From: Mactra quadrangularis
Taxonomy: Eukaryota > Mollusca > Bivalvia > Venerida > Mactridae
Reading direction: 5' to 3'
DNA: 64,000 bases
Assembly: GCA_025267735.1 (NCBI GenBank)
Contig: CM046299.1
Coordinates: 25,508,468 to 25,572,467, forward strand
Shown here: piece after piece, positions 28,801-43,800 of the stretch
How positions within the stretch are numbered: position 1 is the stretch's first letter
Layout of the letters: each line of letters starts with the position of its first letter
Translations under genes and position numbers: made by a program
The notes under the pieces: model-generated
What the model was told of the DNA's origin: nothing
The model's input: the letters and a program-made list of their open reading frames with translations, nothing else
Databases searched by the model: none

Positions 28801-31800
28801 ATATGTGGCAAAACTATATAACACCAGCAAAACTTCTAATCGGCTTCAGTTTAACCAAAATAATTCATGCATACTTTTTGGCAACGTTATATGTGTACGT
28901 ATTAGTCGATAAGGACAGTTTCGGTTGGCAGTGATATTAGGCTTATCTGTCAAGTGATAAATACCGATAACTTGAAACTTGTGTACAAGTATATAATTAT
29001 GTTGATGCAGGATAATATAGTTATAGTTTTAAACATAAATAAACTCGATTCTAGAGGTTGCGAAACAAATACATTCAAAATAGTCAGATGTCTATCAAAC
29101 CAGAGACATCAGTAGGAAGATGTTGATGTTATGCGGTTATGACATTCACTATAAGCAGCTTAGTGGTAATTCACTTACATCAAAGATTTTCATTTGGTGT
29201 ATTATTTAGGTAGAAATCGTAAATCATATTCCACCTATAATTTACAAGTGTCTTTATGTATTGCAGAGATGATAAATTTAGCATTACTTAAACCAGCTAA
29301 ACAAAGTAGCAATCACAGAGACTTGGGGGCTGAGTTGGCTGTAGATGGATGTGAAGTACCCAAAGCAAGTAGTGGATGTGTTTCTCATACACTGACAGGA
29401 GAGGATAATCCTTGGTGGGAGGTTGATTTAGAACGTGTATACCCCATTGAAACAATTGTTGTAGTTCGTCGTTGGGAGGATAATGCATGTAAGTTAAGTA
29501 TCTAACGTAAACATTTTACTTTCACTCGTGTAACATTATCTTGAAATATGTTTTTACTTATATGTTGTATTTTTACTTTAAAATTAAAAACGTAATATGT
29601 AACAAAACAAAAAAGCTGTTGAATCGGATATTCCTATAATATTATAGCCCCGCAATGTAAAAGTAAATATGTTAAACAGATTGCAAAACAATGCTAATAA
29701 TTGTCAAATACAATGGAAATCATTTTCACTTGCCTTGTAAACACAGAAACTTATTAACTCCCAATAACATTTTTTGCAATTCAGTAATTATGATAGTATT
29801 AATGTGATGTTAGTATTTATATCATATTTCACAATTTTGAAATTTGTTATCGGATCAAAAATCGCACAAGATAAATGTACAACGCTTTGATGAACAGAAC
29901 CTTTTGTAAAAAATGCTTGATATATATATTAATATCATTATACATGAATTTGCAAACGTTGGACGAATAACGATAAATCACTTGAAATATTGATTGAGAT
30001 ATACGGAGATGTCAAGTACTTCGTAAGTATTTATTTTTTATTATATTTTGATAGTTGAATTAGTTTTGGTACTTATTTATACAGCCGATACTAAAATATT
30101 GCAAGCTGGGTGCGATTTTATCTATTTAATATGATAGTTATTTTCGTTTTAATTACAAGGCTGCAGAGTTCGTTTGGGATATTTTCAAGTATATGTTAGT
30201 ATGTTTAGTGGCTCAACTCATTCTGCAGATTTGATATATACTAGCGACGAGGCTACACCCCCAAAACTGATATTTATCAACGGAAAAGGCAAACATGGAA
30301 GGTAATTGTTTGGAATTAATTTCTTCTAACGTCAACAATTGTGATTTCTTCTGTTTGACATAATCTGAGTCTGTATATAAATGTTTATATATTATGTTAT
30401 TTTAGACATGCAAAATTTTGAATTGTTGTAACTTAAACAAATAAAAAACAAAGCACAGCAACACTGTAACTTAGTTAATTATTCGATAGAATCGGAAAAA
30501 TAATTCATTTTATTAATCTTAAAGGTAAGACAGCACTAAATATGTGCAGTGATGCATTCCCTATAACAGCATTTAGTTAAGCTATTTGTTCTGTTTTACA
30601 TGATAATAAACAAAACACTTTGGAAAAACAAGCCACATTGTGTATATTATGTGACGTATATCAAATGCCCCAATTATATCGAGCAATCAACTATCAAAAT
30701 AATTATTATGTAAATAAGAACATTTTAGCAGTTTTTGTAGGAATTGAACATGCAACACAATTGTTCTTAATTTGCTCTTAATTACGCTAATCAATAAAAA
30801 ATATCATATAATTATGTGCACTAATATAGCGAGCCTCCGCTATCTAAGCATACATTGCGAACGTCAAATGTTTTTATATTTGATATTTGATGTTGGAAGT
30901 AACTTAAATTCGCTTTTATAAAAAAGATATGAACTAAATTTAGTTAGCATGGTATTCGGTACATCATGATTAATGAATATAAGTTTTTGACTTAATAGAA
31001 TCATGTTTAGCAAACACTAAAACTGGACTGCTGATTGTCGATTTCAACTGCTAACACGTTCCAAAAGGTGTACATTTTGTAATCTTCTCTTGTATAACTT
31101 AGAAGAAACACTCCTTTGTTTAAGTAACACACGCTCTTTTGGATAAATTAATGATCATATATTACATGATATTTGTTTATTTCAAAATGGCGACACACAA
31201 TGGAGAATACCTGTGGTATTATCAAATAAGTATTAAGCCGTAATAATTTATTGATAGTTGTATCAATTTTGTTCTAGACATCGAGACAGTTTAAAACCCA
31301 GTCTATATAGATATATGATTTCGGTTATTAAATCGGATTGAACTAACTTTGTACTTGTAAATGTCTTTGTCATTCTTTTAAAGTGCTATTTAAGGGGATT
31401 TGGTTTTATTTTGTATTAATTGTTGCAGGTATGTACGGATAGTAGTGCCAAGAAAGCAATCCATAATAGAGCTTGCAGAAGTAAAAGTTTTCGAAGGTAT
31501 GTTGTGCTTTGAAGCATATTAGACCAATTTATTGTATGAAAAAAATTACAAATTGAGTCTTATTTTATTCGGTTTTTTTACGTTCATTCATTGATATATA
31601 TAAACATTCACATTTGTTTCAGAGGATACACTATTTATTCAATTGCAAACACGTTCAGTTTGGAGTTCAGAATATGTTTATTTTGTCTAAATGATAATAA
31701 TTTATACAAATAATGAGTTCAGAGTGTTTTCATTTAATATCATGAACATATTGTTCAATACGCATTCTTCAGAATCATTTAAGGACTTGTTTATATAAGA

Positions 31801-34800
31801 ATACAAGATTTTCAATCCTATTTACAACCTAAAAAAAGAATGTTCCATCGTGAGACAATATTTGACTAAACAACTATTCAATTGAGAAATTCTCTCAAAA
31901 GAGAGATTTTTTTAATTTAGCTTTGTTTGTACTGTGACTGATTTCACCAAAAAGTCTTTAAAATGTAAATTCTTGGTCAATAAACCCTATCATGTCATTT
32001 TTTTAAAAAAAATAGCCATTTTTGTGACTGGGCTAAATTTGAAGGTTAGTGACCGTTACTTTTTCTGTACGTTTTGCCTTTACAGATATCGATGCATCTA
32101 GATGTGGACCATCATGGGTTGATGACAAAAATACTGGTATTTGTTATAAATACAGTGATATTGAAATGACTTGGGACACCGCTAATGAGTATTGTAAAGG
32201 TCTTGATGCTCAAATGGTCATTCCAAGATCTGCTAGTGAACAACTCGTCCTATACGGTTAGTTAAACTTGGAGTAAATGTGAAAATAAAGCATATTTGTT
32301 GTTGCAACCGGATTGAAGTCTTGATTATAGAAGGAGAAACCTTTGTTTAGTAAGATAAATGGGTGCGGGAGGTTTTTAGTTATACAGTACAACCTCACTT
32401 GAGCAACAACCACTGGGAAGGACTAAAGTGTAATGCTTTTCAGAGGTTGTTGCTTTGCAGAAGTTAAATTCAAATAAAATTGCACTTTATTGATATATCA
32501 AATGCTGTTGTTGTGCTGAGGACTTACTCAGTTGAGAGCCTCTCTGAAGAGGTTATATTGTATCTTCAATAAGAGTTGCCAACTTGATGAGAAATAGTTT
32601 GTGTACCGCATCGTTTACTATGCATTGATTAAAAATAAGCCATATGTATAACATCTGCATGAGTATAATTGAACACGAATAATAATGTTACTCCCGGGTA
32701 TTGAGCTTATAATCGTATTGCTGCTCAAAGTAAGCTCAAGCTTTTATCAGCAGACTTTGATATTGATCTCACAGCTATTTGTATAATATTTGATACTGAA
32801 CCAATAACAAACGTAGGGGCAGCCATAACTAGACTTGAATTTCTAGTTTATTATAAAAATGTGTTGCTCCGAACCAATCTAAAGAATAAGTTTTATTGAG
32901 CGAGCAATACTTTTATAGTACGATAGACGGCAGACATAAAACAATACGCAAAAATTAAAAACATTTTTTAACTTGCGATAATAATACATCGGTATTAACC
33001 AATAAGTTGTGTAGGTCGATATGAGTACCATTACACATATCGATCATCTTTCATTTTAGACAAAGCACCTTTGCAGACCAATATTTGGTTGGGGATTTAT
33101 CGCATTAAAAGTGATAAAACCTTTGCTACTTCTGATGATTCTAAGTTGATGTATACAAACTGGGCGGAAGGTAAATAACATAACTTTTGACCTGTAACTG
33201 TAGAAAGGAATCAAACGTTTTCAACAATGGAAAAATTATTTTACTGAAGGATATACATGTAATCGTTTTGTGAATATGCACTTCAATGCAACACTGATAC
33301 AATGTGTGCAAATGCTCCGACGTCAGTAGAGTACTATTGAAATGCACGTACATTTTCCTGCATATATATTCACATTGAATGTATATGTAAGAAAAAAGAT
33401 GATTGATATTGAACAGATTCCATGATTAAACAAAAGGATTGTAAAGTGACCTTTATCTGTACAATATGTATATAAAGAATATCGGTAATCTATGGAAAAC
33501 TTCTAGTTTATTCCTATTTCAATATTTTAGTTACTAATTTCTTTTGATTTTTTAAGTGATGTTTTGAATTAGATATGCTAAACTCTTTGTAATGTTACAA
33601 GGTGTAGATATTATGAATAACACTTTCAAATTAAGGTGAACCAACTAGTGATGGAGTAAATGAAGGCTGTGCAGTATTAGGTATAGGAACATATACACAA
33701 TCTGGAAGGTGGCATACAGAATCCTGTTCATCAAACTTCATAGCGGTTTGTCAAAGGAATGGTAAGAATTTAAGGACTATGTAATTTACGAATGTCCTTC
33801 ATGACTTTAAAATAGGTGTGGTTGCAATAATTGAAATTTACTAATAATTTTCATTAATTTCAGTTTTCATTTTAATCCTAATGAAATAAATAAGTAAGTT
33901 TAATAGAAAAATATCAAAAAAGTGGTTTAGTAATATTTATTTTTTATGAAAAAAGTGAGTTTAAACATGTAAACTTTTGTGCAAGTTTACATGAAGTACA
34001 GTGAAAACAGTTAAAATAAAATATTCCAATCAGATTGTGTACACCCCCGTACAGATGCACTAAGAGTTAAAAATACAAAATAATTCATACATTGTCTGAA
34101 ATCAGTATAATAAAATATCTCTATATACTAAATTTTATAAATTTCAACATGTCCAAAATATAACTTTACACAAAAGAAGTAGTACAAACAAAAAGTACGG
34201 TGTCCAATAATGGACACAGGTAATGAAAGGTACACACTTAAAATAGGTATAATTCACTAATGTCATTATTGAACGGCCTGTTAGCGGAAAACGTTTCAGA
34301 CAAACAGAAAACGGTTTAAGTATATAGTACGCGAGTATGAAACAACCTGAAACAAAATAGTTCCAGTATATTGTGCAAATTAGTAACTGCCATTACAACG
34401 AAGATGGCGGTGTTAATCCCGTTGATTTAGATCAATAAATTTACACAAAAAAAGTAAACAAGAAAACAATTCCTCCTCTCCGAATTCTTCTAATAAATTG
34501 AAGTAAAGATTCTTTTGTCCGCTATCTTTAAACGTTCGCGCTTCAACGGATCGTTCACTTAGCCGTTCATAACGGTAACGGTGATTGACTAACGTTAAAT
34601 GCTTACTGAACGCAGGGCTGATAAAGAACTGGGACTGTTTCATAAGAATCTTACGTAAGATAGCAAACTTTCCGAAATACTTACTTACGTTGACCTTACG
34701 TTGACCTTACGTTTACGATGAGAGAATTTCAAAGACGCACTCGAAACTTAAAACATTTGCTTCAATACGATCTGACTTAAGTCAACGTCAAGTAGTGAAG

Positions 34801-37800
34801 CCCTCAAATTTTGGTCACATGATTTGTTATCAACAATACATTATAAACTGCAAAGCATTTAAAGAAAAAAATATGTTCCACAAACTTCAACGAACAATTT
34901 CACAAACGGAGATTAGAAGCTCTCGAAGAAAATGCACGAGGGCTATACCGAGCCACCATACTCTTGATTTTTCAATACACGGCCAATTTAAACAAAGGTG
35001 GTATGACACAATAAATGGTCATCTGCTAACAAAACATCGACCAATTTAAGACGGAACCGATGGATGTCAAAATGAAGTAATAAGGCACAAAAAAGTTCCC
35101 ACGTGGCGTCAAATAAATACCTTAAAACAATAAATCATCCAATCTACAGACATATATAGTAATAACTTCATAAAAAATAAACCCTTCTTAAGACATTTCA
35201 TCGAAATCTTACAGTCTTTATATAGAAGTTCAGTTTGCGTATGTACACACGTTTTTGTGATTAGCCCTTGACTTCCGCAAAGATGTGTAATGAATAAGTT
35301 TTTAATACACACAAAATGGACGCCAAAATTTTGATTACAGAGCCCACTTATTTGTTTGTTCATATATGTAAATTCAGTCACAGATATAGAAAATGTAAGC
35401 CTCAGTGCATCTAGAGTAATATTAGTGCATTCAATATCTGCATATGTATTCTGAATTTGTTCGCTAGAATAAAAGGAAACTTGCACAGAAAATAACGTAT
35501 TTATTTCTGTATTCACAGGTAATGTGAAGTACCTACGATAACATTGCCTGGTCCAAAAGATTTCAGGCAAGAGGGATGATTAAACAATATGATATTTTTA
35601 GCACTGCATTCACCCTAACCAACTTTTTGAGGGCCGGTACTTAAAGGTACCTTTCTGTAATTTCAACAATTACATAGTCCTTAAGTAAAGCACAATCAGT
35701 TGACGTAAATTATATCATAAATGATCTTTAAAAAATGACGTCAAAGCATTATTAAAACTGCTTATGAAACCGGATTACACACTACTTCTCTTTTTTATTA
35801 ACTGGCCATGTTCAATGTCTTATGGATCGACATCCGTAGAAGAATGCCTTTAAATATTCTCATATGAAACAGCATCTGATAAGAAAATTATTAGCTACCA
35901 GATTAAAATGCTACAGTTATTTTGACATCTTTAATATCCTCAGGAATGTATATCAATATTTATAAACATATTAGAGTCACAACAAATTAATCTTACTCTA
36001 TCGCGGTAAAAGGTTCTGTTTCTACCGATATTAAAATAAAAATGCATGTAGTCACTATTCATACAACTATTTTTTATTTCATGGCCCTGGCGGATAATAT
36101 ACCTGTTAATATACATGTTAGTAATTATTCATTATTAAAAAATACATGATTTTTAGTTATTTTACTAAGTGTATGGTAGATAGTTTAGTATATGATATAA
36201 TTTGTGTTTTATAATTTAGAACTTGCAACTTCAACACCAATACCAACTACATCGACTACAACAACAACCGCTCTAACCTCGACGACCACTACAATACCTA
36301 CAACAACTATAGATCTAACAAAGTTTGTCTTTAATCAAGGAGGTATGGGTTTCTTATTTCGTATGCTGTAGAGATGACTTTGTGTATTCTTAATGATATG
36401 ATGATATACAAAATATTGTTTTTTTTGTTCATTTACACTAAGTTAGACACATTATAAAAAAGAACACCTTTTTCAAGAAAGAAAGCAACTTGATTGAATA
36501 TTTGTATGATATACTTCTCAATCGTTATATGTATGTCTATGTCTATTATCGTATACAAATTCTTCATCATAAAGAGAACAGGATTAAGTGCAATTCAGCT
36601 GTCAGTTAAATGTTTCATTTGTTTTAAGCTAACATTGACAAGTTGGTAAATGATTACCAGTCTAATTTTGTCACTTGTAAGTCTTAAAATCGTATGCTTG
36701 TGAAAAAATCAACATTTCTAATAACGGTGTTTACATGACTGATTAAGTTAAACTTCATTTTCATCTAAACATAACAGTTTGTCTTTAGGTGTTATTCAAA
36801 AAGATTATCGCTATGAAAATTTGTATGACGTTTTTACAATCACTTTTTTAATGTATTCAGAAATTTGTCGATAAATAAGTAAACTTTTTATAGTTTAAAC
36901 CATTAGAAAAAAATGATTAAATTGAATGAATATTATTAACATTGAAACGAAGGTCAACTATTTTTTATTCTTGTGTTTATATTAAGTAATTGTATTCGTC
37001 TGTGGGTTTCATATAGTTTGTAGAAATGATTGGATATTTAGTGAAGTGTCGGGATCCTGTGTAAAAATAATAAAAGATTCATCTCATCTCGGCATGTTTG
37101 ATGTGGCCCATTTATGCCTCAATATGAAAGCACAATTAGCAAGCATCGTGGACAAACGGGAGCAAGCTTTCTTCAAAGGTAACCTATTGAAATTCAATAA
37201 TTATTCGTAAATTATTAGAATTGCAAATGATTCTTAACTTGAATTTCTATGTAACATACTTTTTACTGTGCCTTTACTTTATAGCTTGTTTTGTATTGAT
37301 GTCAAAATTATTGACGGCCAAATGCGTTCCATTCATGACTTTTAAATATTTGTTTTTATTTGGGTTACATACATGAATGAACGGGCTATTCACTTATTAT
37401 ATCCCAAAACAGAAATATGGTAATATTATGAAAAAAGTGTAATGTTGTTTTGGTTGTTGAATACGTTGGCATATTTCTGCCACCAGATAACCAACCACTT
37501 AACTTATATGTTATTAAATAAGTGATTTGATATAAGCCCTGTTTTTTCCAAGGGCAGTCGTATCGGCCAAAGGCCAAGGGCAGTCGTATCGGCCAAAGGC
37601 CAAGGGCCAATATAACTCTCCCGAGGAAAAATAACAAGGCCTTTATCAAATAATTATATAATGACTATTTTATCAAATAACTGGTAACGGACTTACGGTC
37701 ATTGAACTGAATTCAAATCTTCACAAAAAACTACAAAGTTTGTTTACCTGCTTGCATTCGTTTGCATTTGCACTTTTTTCTTCAACACGAACAAAGACAA

Positions 37801-40800
37801 ACAAAAAACGACCCATCCCGGGAACGTACCGTTATGTACGAGACTCCACCATGTCAAAAATATGACTACTATAGCGGTCTCAGGGAAGAATTACTTATAA
37901 ATCGGGTTTGAATCCCATCAACAACAAAATGACTATCATGTATTAAGAAAATCGTAACTGATATTGGCCCTGTTTTGTAAACCAATCAGAGTTTGAGATT
38001 TGTTATTGTACCGCTCCAATAAGTGCTACTGGCCATATAACAGATTTCGGTCCGGTTTTCAGTTTTATTGAACAGGTTTTGCAGTATTGTGCTGTGAATG
38101 TACCATTTACAGGCAAATAACACATAGTTTCTTCATAATACGAGTTATTGCAATGGTGAACTTGCTAAGTAACTAGGTATTCACCAATCTATTACCAATA
38201 TAAGATATTTGTTTAGTTATTAAATTATTACGGTAACGTTTCCTGATTATCACTTAACTTACAAGTTAATTTTCTAGTTAACCAATTAAATACATGTATT
38301 AGGTATAGATACTTACCAGTTAGCAATTCTAAATAAGTTTTAAGTGATTAACTAGTAATATAAATAGTTACCTTATCTATTTGCTTCTTAGATATGTGGT
38401 TTTTCTTGTGGCTGATATATGTCATGATAGTGTTAAAACTCTCACAGAGAGAAAAAATCTCTCGAAAAACTTTACAGGATTAAAACACTGTGGTAATGGA
38501 AAAGGCGAAGTTATTATTACTTTGTTTCTAGTTTTAGCTCAGAATAATGGGATAACATCAGACTTTAAATGGAATGGATTATGGCTTGGTGGAATAGACG
38601 CTCATGAAGAAAATAATTGGGATTGGTTTATGAGAAAAACTTCTTGGAAACATTATGAATGGGCTCCTGGTACACTGTTTTCATATTTCTGCCAATACCT
38701 CTGAAATGAGTTATTGTTATACATGTATTCTGATCTTGAAACAAGTTGTTGTCAACAAAATCAATATGTTTATTGATATCACATAACCGAACCCCAATTA
38801 TCATTCTGGGTGTGTTCTCTGCTATCAATTATTCATAATTCGATCTGAATGAAAGAGGTGGTTCTGTAAACATCAGCTTGAGTTGATTGAAATATTTATA
38901 ATGTTTATGTGCACTTCTGTTGAATTTGATAGCAGCCGACACAGTCCCTATTTTGTGTCTTTGATGGATCGAGACATCGCTGTTCACTTTAAGTCAAACT
39001 CTTAACCATGACCTCTCTGTGCCGACTGCTATCAAATTCAACTGCAGTGCACATTCACAGTTTACATTGGCATAACTGGTTTAGTTTAAGTTTAAATAAT
39101 AACATGAACTCATCTACTTGTATCTAGGACTTAGCAGCAAACAAATAACATGTATGATTCTTCCGAATACGCTCTGAAATGACAATGGGTCTTGCCAATG
39201 TGTTTTAAATTTTGCAATAGTTCCCCAGGAGACGATATATAGCCTATAAAACAGGTCACATTTTCCGACAATGTAATTGCAGGACAGCCAGACAATACGA
39301 ATGAAGAAGACTGTGTTATGATGTTAGTACATGCCAGTAACTATGGGACATTAAATGACTTGCCTTGCTCTTACAAAGATATAACGTCTGGCTATATATG
39401 TCAGTATGACCCAGGTAAGTTAACTACAGGTCATTAGTGCGTCGCGAAAGTTTCTCAGAAACTGACCGTGTATACAGGTACATGTATATTGCAAACGATT
39501 TAATGCAAACAAATATTAACGGAGTGTAGTTGATAGAGTTTCCAAAACTAAGTTTACTTACTAGACCTCATTCACACATTCACCATAATGACAGTAACAT
39601 TCAAGTTTCCAATGCTTGACATAAAAAAAGGAATCTGAAAAGTGTTAATCATCCGTAGGACCAAGGAGATTGATAATGATTTAAAATCGATACATATTTA
39701 TCCGTTTATATTTGTAATAATATGTATGGTAATCGGTCATATTGGATAAAGATGACATATCGTGTTAACAAAATTGACGAGGATGCCATAACTTGGTCTC
39801 GAATTGATAATACAAATTCGACAGCAATCTTTTTCATAAAACAAATTTACTTAAAGTCTGTCAATTTTAAGTTTCAGATACAGATTGTGGAACAGACTGG
39901 GTGTACAATCCAAAAGAGGATAGTTGTTACTTCTTAAATGTTTCTGATGTGGAAGGGAAAGATGCTTGGGAAAGTTGCGAGTCTAGTAATAGCCATGTTG
40001 CGACATTTAAAAATGATCTAGAGGAATACTTTCTTCAAGGTAAATTACTTTTATGGTGACATCATTTTAGGCAGCTTATGAGAGGTCAATACCCGACAGG
40101 TGTTATACGACATAACATATATGTGCAAGGTTGTTGAACAGTCTGATAGTTTCCAATCTTTGTTTTTAGAAGAAAAGGTATTGACGGATAAACCTACGTT
40201 TATTGTTAACTCTGTCAGTGACGCGACTTCATATGACAGACTACTTTTCTACATTATCAAAATGGGAATCAATTGCGGCTACGTTTTAAGGTTTTTAACG
40301 ACAAGTTACATTTTTACTTTAAAATAATACACGAAATAGTCTTGTATAGGATTTTACAAATTATTCATTACAAGTCTCTGGATCACTTACTTCACCATTC
40401 AAAATCAACAGAAACTCAAACGTCGACGCTGAACAGTACTAGTTCTTTGTTTTAAAAATTAGATTTTCTGTGTGTGTAAATGTTACCTCAGAAATAATGT
40501 TATTATTATTATACTCCCAAAATTTGTACTGCATTACATTCCTTGTTTAATTTGACGAAAATCCAGCCATTTTACAGTGAATGCAAAGGTTAACTAGTGT
40601 TTTGCCATAGCCAAGCAGTGCATACAATACATATAATAAAATTGGCTTCTAAATTACCATCGACGTTTTTGACACCGTCAGTCAAGGCTAATTTTCCGAT
40701 GACATTTCACTCCAGCGTCGCTGCGTGCGTGATTTTGTCTAAATAATCTTAATATCCAAATCGTCAGTTTAAAGTTTGAATTACAAATTTTCACTTGTAC

Positions 40801-43800
40801 GTTCCAGTCTCCGGATAAACTCGTTTAAATCCATGATGAATTAAATTTCTTGGCACCCTAACACTCATTCGTCCGCTTAACACAATCACTGCGCATTCAA
40901 TTCTGCCATTTAAATTAAAAGAGTGATTAACGCAGAGATATCGGATTTTACATCCCATCTCCAAAAGGATTATTCGGCGCGACGGGCTTCGCCGAACTAA
41001 AGATACGTAGCCTAAATTATAATAATTATTTGCATATGCTCTGGCAATCACACTTTCAAATGCTTACAGTGTAATGCTATGGTTCCACTTGCTTGAATTG
41101 TGATACCACGTGGGTCCGGGCGAACACGGTATAGATGTTTCGACTTATTTTCACCATCCGGTTTTAAAGACGTTTGCTGATTTACCACGAAGAAATATGG
41201 AATTCTACGTCAGATACTTGATTGAGTTTGTGACTCTGTTACAATCATGCTTGATCATTGCATTAAGGCGGGCATAATGTGATACATGCATGTTAAATTA
41301 GATGAACATCGAGATGTACCTTTGGAAAAACGTTATTTATAGCATTATCAATCTTTTACTCGTACAAGAATTAATTCTTGTGTTAAATTGACACTTTTAA
41401 CACTTAGTTATATGTTCGGTATTATTAAAGTATGCCGCCAGGCATTGTTTTAATATAAATGGTAAAATGATGACTGGACCTTTTTCTGAGCCCTACTTAA
41501 AAACTGTTATATCGCTTAATAAACATTAGCAAAAACCGCCCGGCTAGCTCAGTTGGTAGAATGCAAGTCTACTGATCGAGGGGACATACTTTTGTTTAGC
41601 TTGGTCATGGAATTATTTCTACGGCCATTCTACTTCCTACCAATGATTTTTAATAATTTTGTAGGCAGTTGTTAGTCTCTGACGAAAATATGTGCTAATT
41701 AGTTGGTTAACAGCTACATCCAGAGATTTAGCCTTTGCAGGGGGAGTGAGTAGGTTGACTGACCGCCGTTATATGACTTATACAATGTGTTGCTGCGGCG
41801 TTACACCCAACAAACAAACAACAAACATGAGCAAAGACGTTTATCAATCTACTGGCCAATTCCGCATTTTCACGTATTTGGACCCCATATAAAATATGCT
41901 AGCCTCAGGTCTTGACCTTGTTTTTACTGGATTAAGTGAATTTCCCAATTTGTCATTTTTTGCGCGATTCGCTCATAAAAACAACCCCAATTTGCCGTCA
42001 GAACAAAAATCTAGGTCATTAAGTGCAGAAAAATGGCACATAACGCTCACAAGAAAACATGTTTTAGTTTGGCATCGAACACCTCATTTTGTGAATATAT
42101 TACAAAATGAAATGCTAATTTTGGTTTATAAAAGATCTTGTTAGCTTTTTTGAATAAATGTAATTTTGCGCTGGAAATAAAAAAAGTTTGTATTAACATT
42201 ATACATATGACTAGCTCTTTGTTCACCAAACGCAGCTAGGCAATAATAACTGATTAAATGTTCTTGATTTATATTTCTAGCATTTTTGTCTCGTCGTGAG
42301 CACATTTGGATAGGAGCTAATGGTGAAGTTGATGCGTTCCATTGGTGGGACGGTACCAACGATCATTTAAGAGATAAGAACATCCATATAGATGTACTAA
42401 CAGGTACTATTTCTAAATCGTAATACAACGTACAAAAGACGCAATACAGAATAATCTCTGCAGAGAGGCCCTCTACTGAGCACGTCCTCTGCACAACAAC
42501 AGTATTTGATATTTCCCTAAGATGCAATTTTTATTAAATTTAACCCCTGCAGAGCAACAACCTCAAGTGAGGTTGTGCTGTAAACGCTTTCTGTATGTTT
42601 AAATGCATGCTTATAAGGGTGCAAAAAATCTATTAGCGTCAAACATTGGCTCATGGATAAGTAGTGTTTCGAAACAATTTTTGTTTTGTCTCGTTAATGA
42701 TATTCAAGTACCCGTGAACTTTTGTTTGGCTAAAAGTAGGAATACACCAAACACAATGTACTTAAATCACGAAGAAGTTTTTCAATTAACATAAAAACAT
42801 AATTCGTATGACCTGTTTTGTGGTCATTAATGAGATTGTATGGATGGCAATGTAGAATTAAATAGATGGATATTCAGATTTATTCAGATATAATTTCCTC
42901 ATAGTATTACATATACTTTGTTTTCTTTTCAGGAAGTTACTTTATTGATGGGTATTTTAATGCCTTTTATGATACAGATGACGAATTTTGCGTAAATTAT
43001 GACTTCTCGACACATGATTTTTATGCTAATGCTTGTACAGGCACATACTATCCAACCTTATGTAAAAGAAGAGGTGAGTTATTGGACATCAAGCAAATGT
43101 ATGTAATAATTATGTAGCAATTAGATTTACAACAAAACAACATTTATTCTTTGTAACATTATCAGTTCTGCATATCAACATTATTAATGCTATCTAAAAC
43201 GGACATACTGCAAAAATAAAATCTGTGAAAAAAACATACATTGTGAATAATGTTAAGAGTGGAGCAAAATCAGCCTGGGCTTGATCTGCTTTTATAACCA
43301 TATGGTCAGTGTTATTTTATTGAAAGCAGATGCTTGTTTATAAGAATATATGAAGTGCAGTAGAATACTCATTACCAGTTTGGAGATATTCTCTCAGTAG
43401 GACTACTTAAATAATTATGCCTTTTTAGTATTAAAAACCTGTACTTTTTAATGGATTTTTATGTGTATTACTTATTTTCATGGTTCAATTAATAATTTAG
43501 ACTACAAACGTAGCTTAAAACTATGCAATGGAATCATTACTGTGAGCATATATTTATATTCTTTGAGATGTCGGATATTGAATGTTATTGATGTGATGGA
43601 TAAATGAAATTAATTTTGTTTTCATTTGATCACAAAGTGTATAAAATATCAGAAATTTAATAATTTTTGAAATTTAGTATGAAACTTTTGGTGGGCACTG
43701 TTAGATAAACAAACGACTCGACAACTTTCATTTGTCCCCATTTTTAACAATTACTATTTCTTTATGTTTAGCTGTGATATATTTAAACATAGAAATCTTT

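Noticed and set aside
35109..35570. 153-codon minus-strand open frame in intron 27
   Set aside because: It is the longest non-exonic frame, but it has no recognisable motif, no clear start context and no neighbours on that strand. It could be a decayed mobile-element piece.
38381..38537. In-frame extension upstream of exon 30
   Set aside because: The extension lacks CTLD sequence and lies before a good polypyrimidine tract and acceptor.
40791..41051. 86-codon minus-strand open frame in intron 32
   Set aside because: Arg-rich composition reflects locally higher GC; no motif or gene structure.
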